From Mariannaea sp. PMI_226 (taxonomy: Eukaryota > Ascomycota > Sordariomycetes > Hypocreales > Nectriaceae): a stretch of 64,000 bases of DNA. The notes under the pieces were generated by a model. That model did no database searches, was not told where the DNA came from, and worked only from the letters and a program-made list of their open reading frames with translations. The position numbers and the translations under genes are program-made. The stretch covers positions 806,001 to 870,000 of the forward strand of contig JANFOG010000006.1 of assembly GCA_024336345.1 (NCBI GenBank), given 5' to 3'. Below are positions 51,058 to 63,623 of the stretch, in pieces (position 1 is the first letter of the stretch; the number at the start of each line of letters is the position of its first letter).

Positions 51058-52802
51058 ATGTGGTCAACCAAGATCTCGTTACTGCATAGGTGGGAAGAAG
51101 AAAGAAGGGAAGCCCTCTCGGCATTGTTAGAAAGTGGGCGTGGTGGATGCTGGCTGGCACATGCTGGGTGGGTGGATGAGGCCCTGGTTGGCTGCGTTTG
51201 GTGATGTTGTGATTCGGATGGATGCTTCAAGACCCCAACGCCCTGTCACCCATCACCATCCACTCGGAATCCACCAACCACTAGTAATGCACGCACAGGT
51301 CTCGTAGTCGTGATGTATCACCGATCCGGCAGTGTCTGTGTGGCATCCAGAGCGTCCCCGTGATTTGCTTGAGTCAGCGGTCTTTTTTTTTTCTTCCTTT
51401 TTTTTCTTTTTTAGTTGCATATGAGGCTTGACCTCTTGATCCTTTGTTTTGCACACCTTTTTTCGTCCGAGCTTTCGAAGTAACGTGATGCCTTGTTTTC
51501 TGTCAACATAGTAGGCCTGGTTAAACTACTATTTACTATCTAGTTGTCCATCTATCTGGCTGGTTGTTTGCCTCACTCACATACCTTACTCTATGCGACT
51601 TTACCAACACGATAAACTGCAACCCGGCTCTCGAGAGGCAGCGTCAATAATCTTGTAAGACAAGAGGATGCCGGCCTCGAGTACATACTAGTTATGCATG
51701 TACATGGTAATTGATGATCCAGGGCCAAGCTGTTACGACCATTACATGGTCGAGTCTTGCATCAGGTCCCGCGAATATCGATCTATCATATTTCTCGACA
51801 CTCTAGACTCAACTGACTGTCACTCCACACCCATACATACACACACACACGCACACACATACAAGGCTTACATAATTCCCTCCTCTGCATTGATTAGGAC
51901 CCCTTGCTTATTTGGCGAGTTGTATACATATTCACATCCAGTAAGGACTTCGTGGTTGGTTCCCCTTCGAATGGGGGGCAAGGGAAAGGGAAGGGAACTT
52001 TGTTGGCATTGCTACCCTGCCCTCTTTCTTGGCTCTCTCTCCACCTCACTCTAAACCGGCCCGCTCTTTAGGAAAATCTCTGAGATGAGATCCCGCACTC
52101 TGACGGGATTAGCAGGTTGCATTTTCCTGCCGAGCCAGGGTTGATTTCCAGGTTATTGACGCGACCGCTCCGTTGGGATATTGGCTATGGGCCACGCAAC
52201 GAAGCAAGCAAGATGAGGCTGAGAGAGAAAAGGCGTCATCTCCTGTAACCGATGGGTCGGTATCGATTACTGTTAAACGGCCTCCTCCTCATCCCCCTTC
52301 ATCCCTCCCCCTTTTTCTTTCTTTTCTCTTGTCTCTCACCAATGATCCCTGTACGTAATAAGTTATGACAGCTGTAGGAGATTGTTCCTTAGTTTTTACG
52401 CAGTAATCACTTCTACTTTTAGTGATGATTGTGTCTCACTTATCTTCCACGCTCATTTTATTTATCGCTTTTGGGGTGTGCGTGCACAGTCCCTTACCCG
52501 TCAGTCAGACTCAGGCTGTTACTATGTATGATTACTTATTTCATCCCGCACTACCCGCAACTATGGACGGGTTCGACGGTTGGCTGACGGGCAATGACCA
52601 TGGGCCACGGCCCACGGCCCACGGGGACACGGGGACACGGCTAAATCTGGGTCATGCTCTCGGGAGCGCGGCGTTGTCGGCCTTTTTGCTTTTTCTGTGC
52701 GAGGTTTACTTTGTAACTCTGCATTCTTATGGTCGCTAGTTATCGTACCCGGGCGATTTCCCGTCCCTCCTCACACTTGTTGATAAGTTAACATACTATA
52801 CC

Positions 52803-52824
52803 AAAAAAAAAAAAAAAAAAAAAA
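52803..52824. repeat. Poly-A tract (22 bases)
   Basis: The longest homopolymer in the window. No coding sequence next to it indicates a retroposed transcript. Confidence 0.9.
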
Positions 52825-53603
52825 GGGCATTTCCGCCAGCTTACAATTATTTGAATTTGGAGAAGCCCATCGCAAAGGAATCAATAGCGTTGCAAACAAA
52901 GTTGCCTCCACAAGACGTGATGGCTGGACCGAGGATGGTGGTAGCGCGGGGGTGTCTTGCACATTCCGCATGTCAAAGACCTGAGGAGAGAGATGCAACT
53001 GAGTCGACCAATCAGATGATGCGGTTATCACGATGAGTGGATGGCATGTTTCTGTATAGAAACCTATTTCGTGGCTATGGCGTCTTTCCCGCCTCACACA
53101 AACTGACATGCTTGGAACAGCAACAATAAGACACATTGCCTCGAAACAATCGCGAAGTACTTATTTCACGCTCTCTGTATGTATAGAAACAAAGGTCGCT
53201 TGGGAAGGGCCTGGACTCAGCTGGAAGAGCTGGTCTCGGCCCTTTCGCTACACTCTTGAATACCACTGTACTTCCAGACGCCCCCTCCCTCACTCCCTCC
53301 CTTTATCGCTTGGACCTATTTTCGAGAACTACGGTATCATTTGTGAAATATTCAAGTTTGCGCCACTCGTACAGCCTATGAGCGATCCTGCGGTCATTTT
53401 AGCATAGCCATGACAGATTATGCACGACAGTCATGGCATATTCTCGCCAGCCAGTATAAATTCAGTTTCGAGGCATGCCGCGTGAAAATGTGAAACATAA
53501 TAACCTGAAATGTCTCGGGGGGAAGACGCAAGGAGGGGCCGGAGGACTGTGCAGAGAATCAGGCGTGTCTCATAGTAAAGTCCAAGATAGTACTCTCCAC
53601 AGA

Positions 53604-53690
53604 TGGTGGCAATGCTGGCGATACTGGCGATACAGGCGGCACTGGCGGTACTCGTGGCAATGGTGGTGGTGGTGGTGGTGGTGGTGGTGA
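53604..53690. repeat. GGY-rich minisatellite
   Basis: About 15 imperfect trinucleotide-based units of the kind GGC-GAT-ACT lead into nine perfect GGT units. One plus-strand frame reads as glycine-rich, another as tryptophan-rich and the minus strand as histidine-rich; none has a start codon and supporting gene structure. Confidence 0.85.
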
Positions 53691-53997
53691 AACTGGAGAT
53701 ATACAGGTAAGTAGGTGGTTACTGACAATGTTCGCGATGAGTATTCATGCGAGCTATCACACTGAGCACCTACATCTGGATAAGAATTGGCGATCAAGAG
53801 CCTAACTGAGCCACCGGATTTTTTTCATCTGCCGTTTGGAGGCGCAACTACTGTGTAGATGCCTCACGTACGATTATTACATTGCGCCAAGCTGAATCCA
53901 AATGCAAGCCTCCCAATCCAGCCTGAGGCTTGTCTTCCCTGCAACATTGGTGGACGCGGGATGAGCTGGAAAGCTCTATGTTTGGACGAGTGTGCCG

Positions 53998-54040
53998 TGT
54001 CCGTGTGCCAGTGCCAGTGCCAGTGCTCGTGCCAGTGCTC
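53998..54040. repeat. GTGCCA hexanucleotide repeat
   Basis: Imperfect tandem units of GTGCCA/GTGCTC on the plus strand. Confidence 0.8.
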
Positions 54041-57000
54041 TCGCTCCGGCAGATGCAGTCATGGGTGCATGTGTGGTCATGGCAACAAAAGGTCAGGTAG
54101 ACCTTGGACTGCGAAGTACCTTGCACTCAATGCGTACCGAACCGGTTCGTGCAGGGGGTGGTTGGTCCAGGCGGATAGAGAGAGCATGGTATCGAAACAA
54201 CCTCGATTACGCCTTGAAAAATCTCTGATATCAGAATGTCTCCTCGTTTCCCGGTCCTCGAGACGGGGGAACGGACAAGGGGCCTTGCATTCGGGTACGA
54301 TGTATTACTCTGCGACGTGCCTCAATGCGCGACACGGCGATACATCCTCCCCAGCCCCAGGTCTCAGGCAAGCGAATACTAAATCCTTCCTGCAGGACAA
54401 TGTCAAGAAAAAAAAAAGGAAGTAAAGAGCCCACATTAGAACAAGACGCCCCCTCCCTCCTGAGAGAAGAGACGCTGATAAGTGGGTTGCAGAGTCTTGA
54501 GTACATCAGTTAAACAGAAGACCTGAGACAATGGGAACTGATATACTGTAGTCTATACGTAGACTATGTCTGTGTCGTTTCGAGAGAAATAACTATAGTA
54601 TACTGTGTATCACAGGGTATCGCCCAGTGGAAACCCGTTCAACAGAGTAATATACAGATGTATGTGATCGAGGCAACGAGGTCAGAAGTTGGTGGTGAAT
54701 AATGCCCCATGAGAGAGAATGGAAATACCATGACTGCCGGTTCTGCACAGCTCCAGGTGATCAATCAATGTACGCCCCTACCGTCCTTTAAAAAAAAAAA
54801 GATACCCCTAATGTAGATGTCGTATGGCGTGTCGAATGCAGCGCAAACTGCTATAAATGTAGACGGAGAACATCGATATGAGGTCTTGTGCTGTAGTTTG
54901 TATAAGCGTGCCTTAGTGGGCTGTTAGTGGTTTGTACTATGCCAAGCGTGTTGGTTGCCTGCCACGAGTGGCTGTGGTGGACATGAAGTGTAACATGAAA
55001 CCAAGGATTTGATTCACAACTTTAAACTATTGCTTTTTTTTTTTTTGGTTGCTGCCGCTTCAATCACCCCCGCAACACTTGGTAAGGCGAGGTCGAAGAA
55101 CCCATGAGAGAAAAATAGACGGCAGGAGAATGGGGGGAGAGAAAAGAAAGGAAATGAAGGAAAAAAAGAAAAGATATTTCCCAAAGAGATGATTTGCCCC
55201 GGCACTTTGGGCCGCTACCATGGATGCGATCAAGATCGGGTGCGGAAACGGGGCAAGCTCACTACTGTAGACACACAGACCTCGCACTCCAGCGGCACGG
55301 AACGCCGTCGATACAAGCGCAGGCGCAGGCACACGATCTGAGTTAAGCGCAAGTCCGTGACATGCGTCGAGTCCCGTGTCAATGAGGCAGCCGGACGGGC
55401 GTGAGGGGGTCCTCTGATACGTGGATATACATAGAACCGCCTGGGCGTGAGAGGTAGAATGTAGAGGTAGAGGTGCTGTAGGGACCCAGCAGGTTATGCA
55501 TGGTAGACGAATGGGCGATTATCATTTCAGCGATAGGTCTCTCGGACCTTCCGAGTTGATAGGTGGTCTCCAGTACAGCACGGGACACCAAGAGACGGCC
55601 CAGAGTCTACTTACAGTAGGTACCTTCCTAGACACTATAGGCTATGGGCTGTGCTGTGCTGTACGTAAGAGACACCGACGGGGTTGATGAGAGAACTGCC
55701 GTCCTTGGCCAGACATACTGGACTAGTTTCCGCCCAGCTTTTACGGTGTCTGTTACACGACGCACGTAAGTCGTGCACAGTTATTGGATGCCTCCATCTC
55801 CATCAAAATGTTCCATATTGGCCTAGAACAAGCAGCAGCCCTCAATATGTCTTTCTGCCCGCCTCCCCGGGCGACAGACAATTTAGGGGAGGGGAAGGGG
55901 GGAAGAGCCTTCGCCCTCTTTGCCAGCAACAATCGTGCTAATAAGTGCATGGGCCTACAGTACCTATGGTAGGTATCGGCGACATGGGCGGGAACGGTGC
56001 AGAGTTGAGATTGGTGGCCACATCGTGATGTGATAAGAGAGGGTACAGTACCGGGCTCCCAAGGACTTCCAGTGGACTTCCAGTGGACTTGCTACCTGCC
56101 CGTGTTTGCTATGACGTTCAACGAGCGTAATTGGCTTGCTATGCTCATTTCCAACTTTCCCATCTTGGCCGCGAGGGGGTTCGTCCAAGGCCCTCGTCCA
56201 TGCCTCGATGCCTTTTTTTTTCCTCCATCTCACCGAAACACCTCATCGCAAACCCCCCCCCCCCCCGCGCCACCTTCCATCTCAAATCTCTCACCCCCAA
56301 TCGCCTTGACATGTCCCAACGACCGGGCCTGTACGTCCTATGTGCTAACCAACTAGAGTTATCTACGGCAGCCCCTAACCAAGCTGTCGCGGCTTTTTTT
56401 CAGCAGCTGCCGCCCTCCATGACCTGGGAGCTTGAGCTTGAGCTTGCCACTCGTCCAGGGCGGTCCCTAAGCGGTCCCTGTGGTCGCTTAAGTTGCCTTC
56501 CCTTCCCGAGCGGGTTGAGTCCCCGGAGACGGTGCCATCTCCACCATGGCGTTTCCCGCACCCAGATCAGCAAATCCTATCTCATGAATCTGGAGGGATC
56601 GAGTGCATCCAAAAGGTCAGCGTCCGATGTAATCTGTGTCAGGGGTGGCTCAAGACTTGAAGGCCAGTCTCCGTACTCAATATCGTCATCGTTCACCATC
56701 GTCATCGTTAGCTCAATCCGTGTTTGCTTTCTTCTTGTTTCTCTTATTCTTCGTCTTCCTTTTAGTTTTTTTCTTCTTTATTTCCTTTTCTAATCAAAAC
56801 CATCCTTTTTTTGTCATTTCTTGTCGATTCTAGTTATTTTCTCTTTCCTCGTCGTGGGACCCAACCCCCCCTTGTTGCACCATCCATCCCACATTATTGT
56901 AACTGGACCCTTTCAAACCCCCCCGGTCGGTGATAATTACCACACCTTCTCGTCATATCTCAGATTTGGTCCTGTGCTTTTGCGACATCCAAAACAAGCC

Positions 57001-60000
57001 CTATCAAGGCGCGCAGAAGGGTGTCGCAGTGCCTGATGGCAAGACATAGTTTCCGAGTCTGCATCACTGTGCCGCCCGGCCTAGCGATACCGCCGATCCC
57101 ATTGTCAAGTGGCCGATATCGAGAATTCGAAGACCTGGATTACCGGGGCGTATTCCCATCACCATGGTCGAGTTTACCCCCCCTAGCCCAAGAGCCCAAG
57201 AGCCAAGCACTGCTCCGGCCACCACTCGCACGGCACCCAAAAAACAAGGCTCTGTGATTTGGCCGTGGTTGCTCTGAAGGTTCCCAGTGCGGTGGTACGC
57301 GGAGGATTCTGACGTGATGTCGCTCAACAAAGCACCCATGACCGTTGACAGAAATGGTGCATGTCAATAGGTTGTACGACAGTTGATCGTTTCCTTCTAT
57401 CCCTTCTTTCTGAGCCCACCTTGGCTCTGATAGAATTGTCTCTCCTCAAGTCATCCGTGCTCATATTGCAGTCCTTGATACTGTGTTGATAACAAAAATA
57501 CGAGTGCTCGAGTCTATTACCGACAGCCCCCCCGCAACCCCCAGATCCGCTCCACAGGCTGATGCGTTGCAGCTGTTTTGTGAGGTATGACAAGAAGGTG
57601 CCTCGCCATTGGTGACAAGGATAGACCATAGAGCCCGACAAATATCGGGCGCTCTACTTTGCCCACTCTCCCAGAATGCGAGATGACCGTTCGCACAAAA
57701 GAAAGTCTAGACACCAGCGCCGGAGGGGCGGGACGCAAGGGCGGCTCGCTGGTCCTGATTGGGCTTATTGCAGATGCGGCAAAGCCACGAACACCCCGCT
57801 GGTACGGACCTGGAAACCAGTTTGAGATGTCTACTCGATTCTCTAGTTGTGCTGTTATGGAGCACGCTTGCACGTTTCTGGTCCTGATTTCGCTTTGTTT
57901 TGCTTCGCGTCACTTTGCTTTGTTGCACGTCAATGCTGTATCGCCGATGCCTTGTGGCTTTGTGGAACTACGGAGGAGTTCTCTCTCCATTTCTTTGACG
58001 GTTTTGGCTTGATCTTGACCGAGAAGGTGGGAGTGCATTTGTTCAGAGGGCCAGGGTTGAGGCCCGGTGCTCAGGTGACATCGCGCGAGGGCATCACCTC
58101 TTTGTCACTTCTCTCTTCTCCTCCGCCCCATGCTCAATGCCCGTACCGTTGGGATTCAGCTCGTCGATGGGGGCATCTTCTCTCCTCTCTCTGCAGCCTC
58201 TTCTTGTTTTCTCGATCCCCGTGGCCCCTGGCCATCCTTGGCCATCTGAACCATCGATCGACCTCCTGTCAAGCTACCTTGAGCCCCCCCTTCTTCCCCT
58301 CCATCCCCTCCTACTGCCAGGCCTAGCTCCTCGTCCCTGTCAACCATGCTCTTGCCTTCCTCTTCAAGATTGCACATCGTACAGCCGTTTCTCTGTTGCG
58401 TCGCCTCAGCCCATACCCAAGGCACCAGCCACTACTACTATAGGAAGGATAAGGACCCAAGGGAAATTATTACAGGGTAAGGGGAGAAGGGAGCTAGATT
58501 GGGCCGGTCCCAAGTTGGCGGGACTTCAAGGCATGAGAAATTCGGTGACTATTGCAGTCCAAGTCTGTCCGAATCGGCTCGTCCCGCTTATTTCGGGCTA
58601 TCCCTTTATTCCATTTCTTGGCCTCAGACGACTACACAGTATGGCGATAATTTTGCCAACAACGAATTTGTTGCTATTGGCTTATTTTCCTGTAGTGCTT
58701 TCACCTGAGAAAGCTTATATGGGCTACACATAGCAGCTTTCACTAGTATGTAGGGCATGCAAAAGGTATATATCTATCATTTAGTTGGAACTCTGCTGAC
58801 CCTCATTTTCTGACGCTCACAAGAGCCACCCTAGAGCGTATCTAGAGGCTGGTTATTACCATCAAAACAACAAAACCATAAGCATCCTGAAATGTGTTAT
58901 GAGTACGTGTGCGGGAGGCTCCTCACGGGAAGACAGCCCGCCAGACCGGGATTCAGGGGATCCCTTCATCAGATTGAAAGTAATTCAATGCCCGTAGCGA
59001 AACAACCCAAGGACGGTTCGACCACGGTAAAATCATGCGCGAGGATATCTGTCACATTTCAATACTGGTCAAGGACTATGTCACATGCTGTGGTGTTTTG
59101 TCGTTGGGGGTGTGAGGGGAGAGAATAGAGATACTGTCGAAGTCGACGCTTACATCCGGCTCCCATGTTGTTCAGGATCCTTTCCCCTACTCATACGGGG
59201 GCGGAGGGCTTCCGTTTGAAGAAAGCCGTTGTTTTCTCCTGTCGCAACTACTCGCTATGTAACGCTCCTATTTCATCAGCCTTGCCGCTCGTCGGGCATA
59301 GCCACTGTCGAGCTGTACTTGGATACCTGTGTCTTCGGACATCGCCTCGCTTACCATTGCTCAAGTGGGCAACGCGGAACTCAGTTCGGCGGACTGCGAA
59401 GAAGTGTCGGTCAAAGGCGAAGAAGAGATACTCTCATACAGACGGGACATTTGACTGTGTATGAAGTACCGGCAGCATGGCAGTGGACTTGGATCTTGCA
59501 TCTCGAAGGGCTGTGTGTGAGTCTACCATCTCACCTTGCAAGGGGCCTCGGTTCCGAGATTTTTTCAGAGGGGCCACGAATAAGCAGCGGCGCCGACGAT
59601 GGAGACGGTTTCAAGCTACTATTGAGAAGAAAAAAAAACGTTTCTCCTCCTAGTTTCTCTCTATTTCCATCAAACTCCCTTCTATAGGAACTAATATTTT
59701 CCTTCCTTCCCTCAACGGATCGGAATGGACTGATTATCGTTTATTTTGGCGGGGGAGGGCGGAAAGGTGAACGGTAACCAGGGTAGGTAGGGGCCTACTG
59801 TAGGTGTGTGCTCAGTTTTTGAATCCTTGATTGCGCGCGTTTGGCGACAGGATGGATGAATGAATTGGTTGGATCACCAGCCTCTTATTTTCGCCTCCGG
59901 GGCTGCTTTGAGGAGTTGATGGAGTCGATTTTGACAGGTTGAAGAGTTTCCTGCGTACCCCGGCTGTGATGAGCATGGGCATCGTGACCTTGGCTTCGTT

Positions 60001-61732
60001 CCTGGTCTCGTCCCTTTGTTCCTACTGGTGAAACGGGATTCCCGAGAAGCCGGAATCACCAAGGCGTCAGGGTCTGCGAGAAGGGGACCCTGTTCACCTT
60101 TGCCTTGGGAGAGAGAGCTTCGCGGCTGTCTTCGGGACCGTGACGGGCATAAACTTGTCCGTTTGTTGATGGAGGAGCCTTTCACACATGGGCGGGAATG
60201 ACCGGGAGGGAATGGTCGCGATGTCGTTCCATCTGTGGTATGATTGCCCGGGTTGTTTTCGTCTGGGGTCTACAAATTCATGAGAAGAAAAAGGTTTAAC
60301 ACGGCTTAAACAATGTCATTGAACGGGATTTGAAGTTTGCAGGTGGTTCCGTAGGTGGCTATTCGTAAAAAAGAGCGATGTTCGTTGGCGACTCCTGAGT
60401 CCTCAGCCCGCTTACTGAAAGTCGCGTGGTTCTTGCGTATATGTTTGTGCTTTTCTTTGCTGCATAAGGTGCCTGCCTGTAGGCTTATGTGATGATTCCA
60501 CCTGGACGAGGACGAAGAAGATGATACGGAAGCACCACCCCTTGAGTTGAAAAATTTGCCAATACACACCTTGCTGAGATACTCGATGGTGTTTCGATTA
60601 TAGTGGTGTGTTTTTTCTGAGTCAATGGCTTGGAACCGTTGAGTTATGTCCACATATGAGTGATTCGATGATTGTTTGATGAAAGACGTGGGTTTGTTGC
60701 ATTGACGTGGCCAAGGTATAGGGTAGGCTCCTTGACTTGGTAGCGACTTCGCATACGTACTTACTTGATGCTCCAAGAAGATGAAACAAGGTAATTGTAC
60801 ATCAAATATGTCTGTGTTTGCTTAATTTACACATATTAAAACGTTCTTGGTTCTGTACGGGTTATTAAAGCGTGTTCAAGTTAGTTGCTATTGTGCTACC
60901 TGTTAAACTGCAAAGCTGGTTTAATGACCACCTCATGTGCGGAAGAAAATATTGGAAAATTGTTGTGAACCTGGTCGACAGAACGCTTATCCTACAGCTA
61001 CTGAACGAAACCCGTATATAGGTTATACTTTTACATCCGGGGAGGAGCTCTGAAACTTGGAGATGGGCAAAACAATTGTCTTAGATGAAAGACAATATCG
61101 TGCGTCTTCGTCGGTATAGAGTCCCTACACCTTACAACGAATGAGTATGTTCACGATACTGGTGTACGGCGAGCTATAATGATTCTCTTCCACTTGATGT
61201 TAATAAACCTCGGCATTATTCTAACTGGTAGCCACTAGGAACTGCACTCCTCATAAACCTGAACTAATCCAATACGCACCATAGCTGCCCCTATATCCAG
61301 GTGTCAACCAAGTGTCCCCAGGTGTCTGAAAGAGAAGTCAAATACGTGCATTATGACCACTGCTAAATCAACTACTTCGAAAATGAATACAGTTTACGCT
61401 GTGGCCCTTGTTCATGGAACAAACTGCAACGAACGAGGGCGGCGCTGAGCTGGATTGGGCGTGAATGAGGATAGCAAACCACCCTAACTCGAGTTTATCT
61501 GCGCTGTGGTTATCCAAACGCCCAGGTGAGAGTCTGCAAATATACAAATACAAATGAATGTGTTGTGTCTAAATGAATAAAATCACTTCCTCCATCCATC
61601 TCCGTCTCTATCTCTTCGCTCCTTATCATCCAAGCAGAGGGATACTTCGCTCAAGCCCCAAGACGAAGAAGCATCACATTCAACAAGTCTTTCTATTTCC
61701 CCTTTCACCCAATCATACACAATCTGGCAGCC

Positions 61733-62071
61733 ATGTGTCAAATCACTCGCAAGTATCACCACTGCTACGTATGCAACTCCATGAAATGGTTGGAAAGCAA
61801 GAAGGAGCTGTGCACATGGCAAGACCAGCAAGACGGCATATTTCCATTCGAAGACGAGAATGGTGTGTCAGCATGCGTGCTGGATGAGCGCAACATCAAG
61901 TGCGAGGATGTTGAGCCCGAGGAATGCCCTTTCTGCTGCCGGGAAGAGGAAAAGAGACGCCAAGCTCGCGAAGAGCGCAAGGCAAAGGAGCGTGAGAGAG
62001 AGGAGCGTGAGGAGGCAGAGAGGAGGCGTGCGCGCGAAGGGGTGGTTGGTGATGCTGCTGAAGCAGCTTAA
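61733..62071 (+). CDS. Small Met-Cys cysteine-rich protein, copy A
   Basis: Unrecognised protein of 112 residues in one exon. Cysteines stand at 2, 11, 14, 27, 48, 57, 65, 68 and 69: two C-x2-C pairs (11/14 and 65/68) with single Cys between, an arrangement compatible with zinc binding. After residue 70 comes a run of Glu, Arg and Lys likely to form a single charged helix or coiled coil (EREREEREEAERRR), ending in a short Gly/Ala tail. There is no signal peptide or membrane segment, so a cytosolic or nuclear location is inferred. It is the first of four collinear genes that share the start MC, the Cys spacing and the charged tail. Compared with copies B and C it has a longer loop between Cys27 and Cys48 and two extra Cys. 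The function is unknown. Confidence 0.75.
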   Translation: MCQITRKYHHCYVCNSMKWLESKKELCTWQDQQDGIFPFEDENGVSACVLDERNIKCEDVEPEECPFCCREEEKRRQAREERKAKEREREEREEAERRRAREGVVGDAAEAA

Positions 62072-62671
62072 ATGTGAGTGAGCAATTTGCACCTGGATCT
62101 CGAATCAACTACTCTTCTTTCTCTTCTTATACACAAGTTTGAGGTGCTAATATCAAGGGTTTAGGTGTGAGCATTGATCCAACCACCAACTAGAGGTTGG
62201 AGGCGGCGATGAATGGCTCGCTGCTTGACTTCCTTGTGGAGTGATGGAAATCGTCAAGGAACTGCCCATCAGTCAACGCATAAAAAAACATCATGAATCA
62301 CGATTTGCTGTTTGGGTTTAGTACATGTACCATAGCGTATCAGAGCAGGACTCGGGGCAGGTAACATGACATACTAGTCCAACGGCGAGACTTGACGACA
62401 TTGCAGCATGAGATACGACCAATTGAAAGACAATGTCTCTGTCTTATTCAAACTCCAAGATGCAGAGTAGTGAACTGTGATTAGAGTGACGTGAACAGAA
62501 GGAGAGCGTGTCACTGACCCTGACTACTTATATAGTTACCGTGTGTATATGGCTGCTCTCCTCGATTTATCTCTTCTATTAAGACACGAACTACACAAGG
62601 ACTCTAATCCTGGTCGCCTCAATATCACCAAACGAAGGTACAACTCTCAACCACTGCTAAACATCCCCATC
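62072..62671 (+). promoter_or_regulatory. Spacer and promoter of copy B
   Basis: No gene is seen. A TATATAG element at 62529-62535 lies 143 bases before the copy B start codon. The upstream part is presumably the 3' region of copy A. Confidence 0.5.
62529..62535 (+). promoter_or_regulatory. TATA-like element of copy B
   Basis: TATATAG, 143 bases upstream of the start codon. Copies C and D have comparable elements at 138 and 133 bases. Confidence 0.5.
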
Positions 62672-62884
62672 ATGTGCGAGAAGGAGATTGTTCAGTGGAG
62701 CTGCGGCGGTTGCCAGAGGTACACCCGCTCAGATCCGCCCGTGATGGTAGAATGTGTCCTCAAGCAGAACGGACGACGATGCGAAGTTAAAGAGGTCCGC
62801 CCTACTATATACGAGCCGTGGGAGAAGTGTATCATCTGCGTACGGAGAGAGCAAGAGAAGAAGGTAAATAGAGACAAGGGGTAG
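62672..62884 (+). CDS. Small Met-Cys cysteine-rich protein, copy B
   Basis: Unrecognised protein of 70 residues in one exon, the shortest of the row. Cysteines are at 2, 11, 14, 28, 37, 53 and 56, i.e. MC-x8-C-x2-C-x13-C-x8-C-x15-C-x2-C. This is the minimal form of the pattern seen in all copies. A short charged tail (RREQEKKVNRDKG) follows the last Cys pair. The upstream in-frame part of the open frame lacks Cys and begins with a different ATG (62543); the ATG at 62672 is chosen because it gives the same MC start as the other copies and lies after a TATA-like element. No signal peptide is present. The function is unknown. Confidence 0.7.
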   Translation: MCEKEIVQWSCGGCQRYTRSDPPVMVECVLKQNGRRCEVKEVRPTIYEPWEKCIICVRREQEKKVNRDKG

Positions 62885-63332
62885 TCTACCTCAATCAGAG
62901 GTGGTTCATTTGGTGATTTATAGAGCAAGAAGCTCCACACACTCTCTCAGAAGAGGAAGAATAAGCAATAAATCAAGGATTTGAGGTATTCTTAATCGAT
63001 CCCATGTGTTTCTACACCCAATTTCAAGAACTAGACACATTGATCAGTCAAGGCTGGTTTCTCTAATTCAGGTCTTCAGACGCAGCAAGTTAGCCCCTCC
63101 CCATCTGCTTCATAAACCACCCAGTAGCCATACTCACGACTCCAACCCTCCAGATGTCGGAAAGCGAGAGGCCGAATCAAGGCCGTGGTTTCACTATAAA
63201 ATGGATACGAGCTTAGCTAGTACTCAAGCTCAGTTGCAAACTCTGCAACACAACATAAAGTTCTTGACCAACTACCAAATAAAAACAACCACGAGTATCT
63301 CGGAGTAAGTTAGCAGGAACAGAAAAGACAAG
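62885..63332 (+). promoter_or_regulatory. Spacer and promoter of copy C
   Basis: Contains a TATAAAA element at 63195-63201, 138 bases before the copy C start. A 100-codon frame at 63006-63308 runs across the element and has no Cys pattern, so it is not called. Confidence 0.5.
63195..63201 (+). promoter_or_regulatory. TATA box of copy C
   Basis: TATAAAA, 138 bases upstream of the start codon. Confidence 0.55.
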
Positions 63333-63623
63333 ATGTGTCAAAACATGTTCTTAGGTTACTACTGCAACAAGTGTGAGAGACAGATTAGCAGAATTCCCGA
63401 CGGGACGATCCCCTGCGAGGCCTCCAAGAAGAAGGATTCCATAAACTGCATAATGTCAGAGAGGGAGGAGAAACATTGGGTTGACTCGAGAGACTGCGAA
63501 AGATGTTTACGCAACCGGCAGCGCGACGAGCAGCTCATCGACTTTATGGAGACAGAGAGGGATCGACGGGAGGCTCAGAGACGGGACTGGGCTCGCCGGC
63601 AGAGGGAATGTGATATAATGTAG
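63333..63623 (+). CDS. Small Met-Cys cysteine-rich protein, copy C
   Basis: Unrecognised protein of 96 residues in one exon. Cysteines are at 2, 11, 14, 28, 39, 55 and 58 (MC-x8-C-x2-C-x13-C-x10-C-x15-C-x2-C), almost the same spacing as copy B although the residues in between differ strongly. The tail after Cys58 is Arg/Asp/Glu-rich (RNRQRDEQLIDFMETERDR) and probably helical; one further Cys lies near the C-terminus. No signal peptide or membrane helix is seen. Start MCQ is shared with copy A. The strong divergence between copies outside the Cys positions suggests either old duplication or rapid change. The function is unknown. Confidence 0.75.
   Translation: MCQNMFLGYYCNKCERQISRIPDGTIPCEASKKKDSINCIMSEREEKHWVDSRDCERCLRNRQRDEQLIDFMETERDRREAQRRDWARRQRECDIM

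Larger units (their letters stand above)
43001..53500. other. Gene-poor region, central part
   Basis: No protein gene, tRNA or rRNA is recognised in these 10.5 kb. It contains many G-rich tracts on the plus strand (44391-44406, 44431-44455, 45877-45913, 47746-47774, 50201-50229), long homopolymers (45286-45303 A, 47343-47362 T, 52803-52824 A), a TG repeat (51037-51057), an AC repeat (51839-51859), a GATG tetranucleotide run near 44530-44548 and a CCACGG-type repeat near 52598-52636. The frames through it are short and in conflict with each other. Confidence 0.45.
53501..61732. other. Gene-poor region, distal part
   Basis: No gene is recognised. The longest frame (56131-56793, 220 codons) is low-complexity and ends in a run of hydrophobic residues read from T-rich DNA. 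A GGT/GGC minisatellite (53604-53690), a GTGCCA-type repeat (53998-54040), a G-rich tract (55886-55903), a C run (56253-56266) and ATC-type triplet runs near 56682-56712 are present. The last kilobase should include the promoter of the first Met-Cys gene. Confidence 0.45.

Noticed and set aside
52803..52824. Poly-A run as evidence of a retroposed gene
   Set aside because: No coding sequence, target-site duplication or element body lies next to it; similar homopolymers are common throughout the window.
53507..53800. Glycine-rich, collagen-like frame through the GGT minisatellite
   Set aside because: The frame has no ATG before the repeat and its composition follows directly from the trinucleotide repeat.
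56131..56793. 220-codon plus-strand frame in the gene-poor region
   Set aside because: Low-complexity sequence with a hydrophobic end read from a T-rich stretch; no family resemblance and overlapping frames are equally open.
60306..60776. 156-codon minus-strand frame
   Set aside because: It begins with TTG rather than ATG and contains a Ser run from a repeat; no domain is seen.
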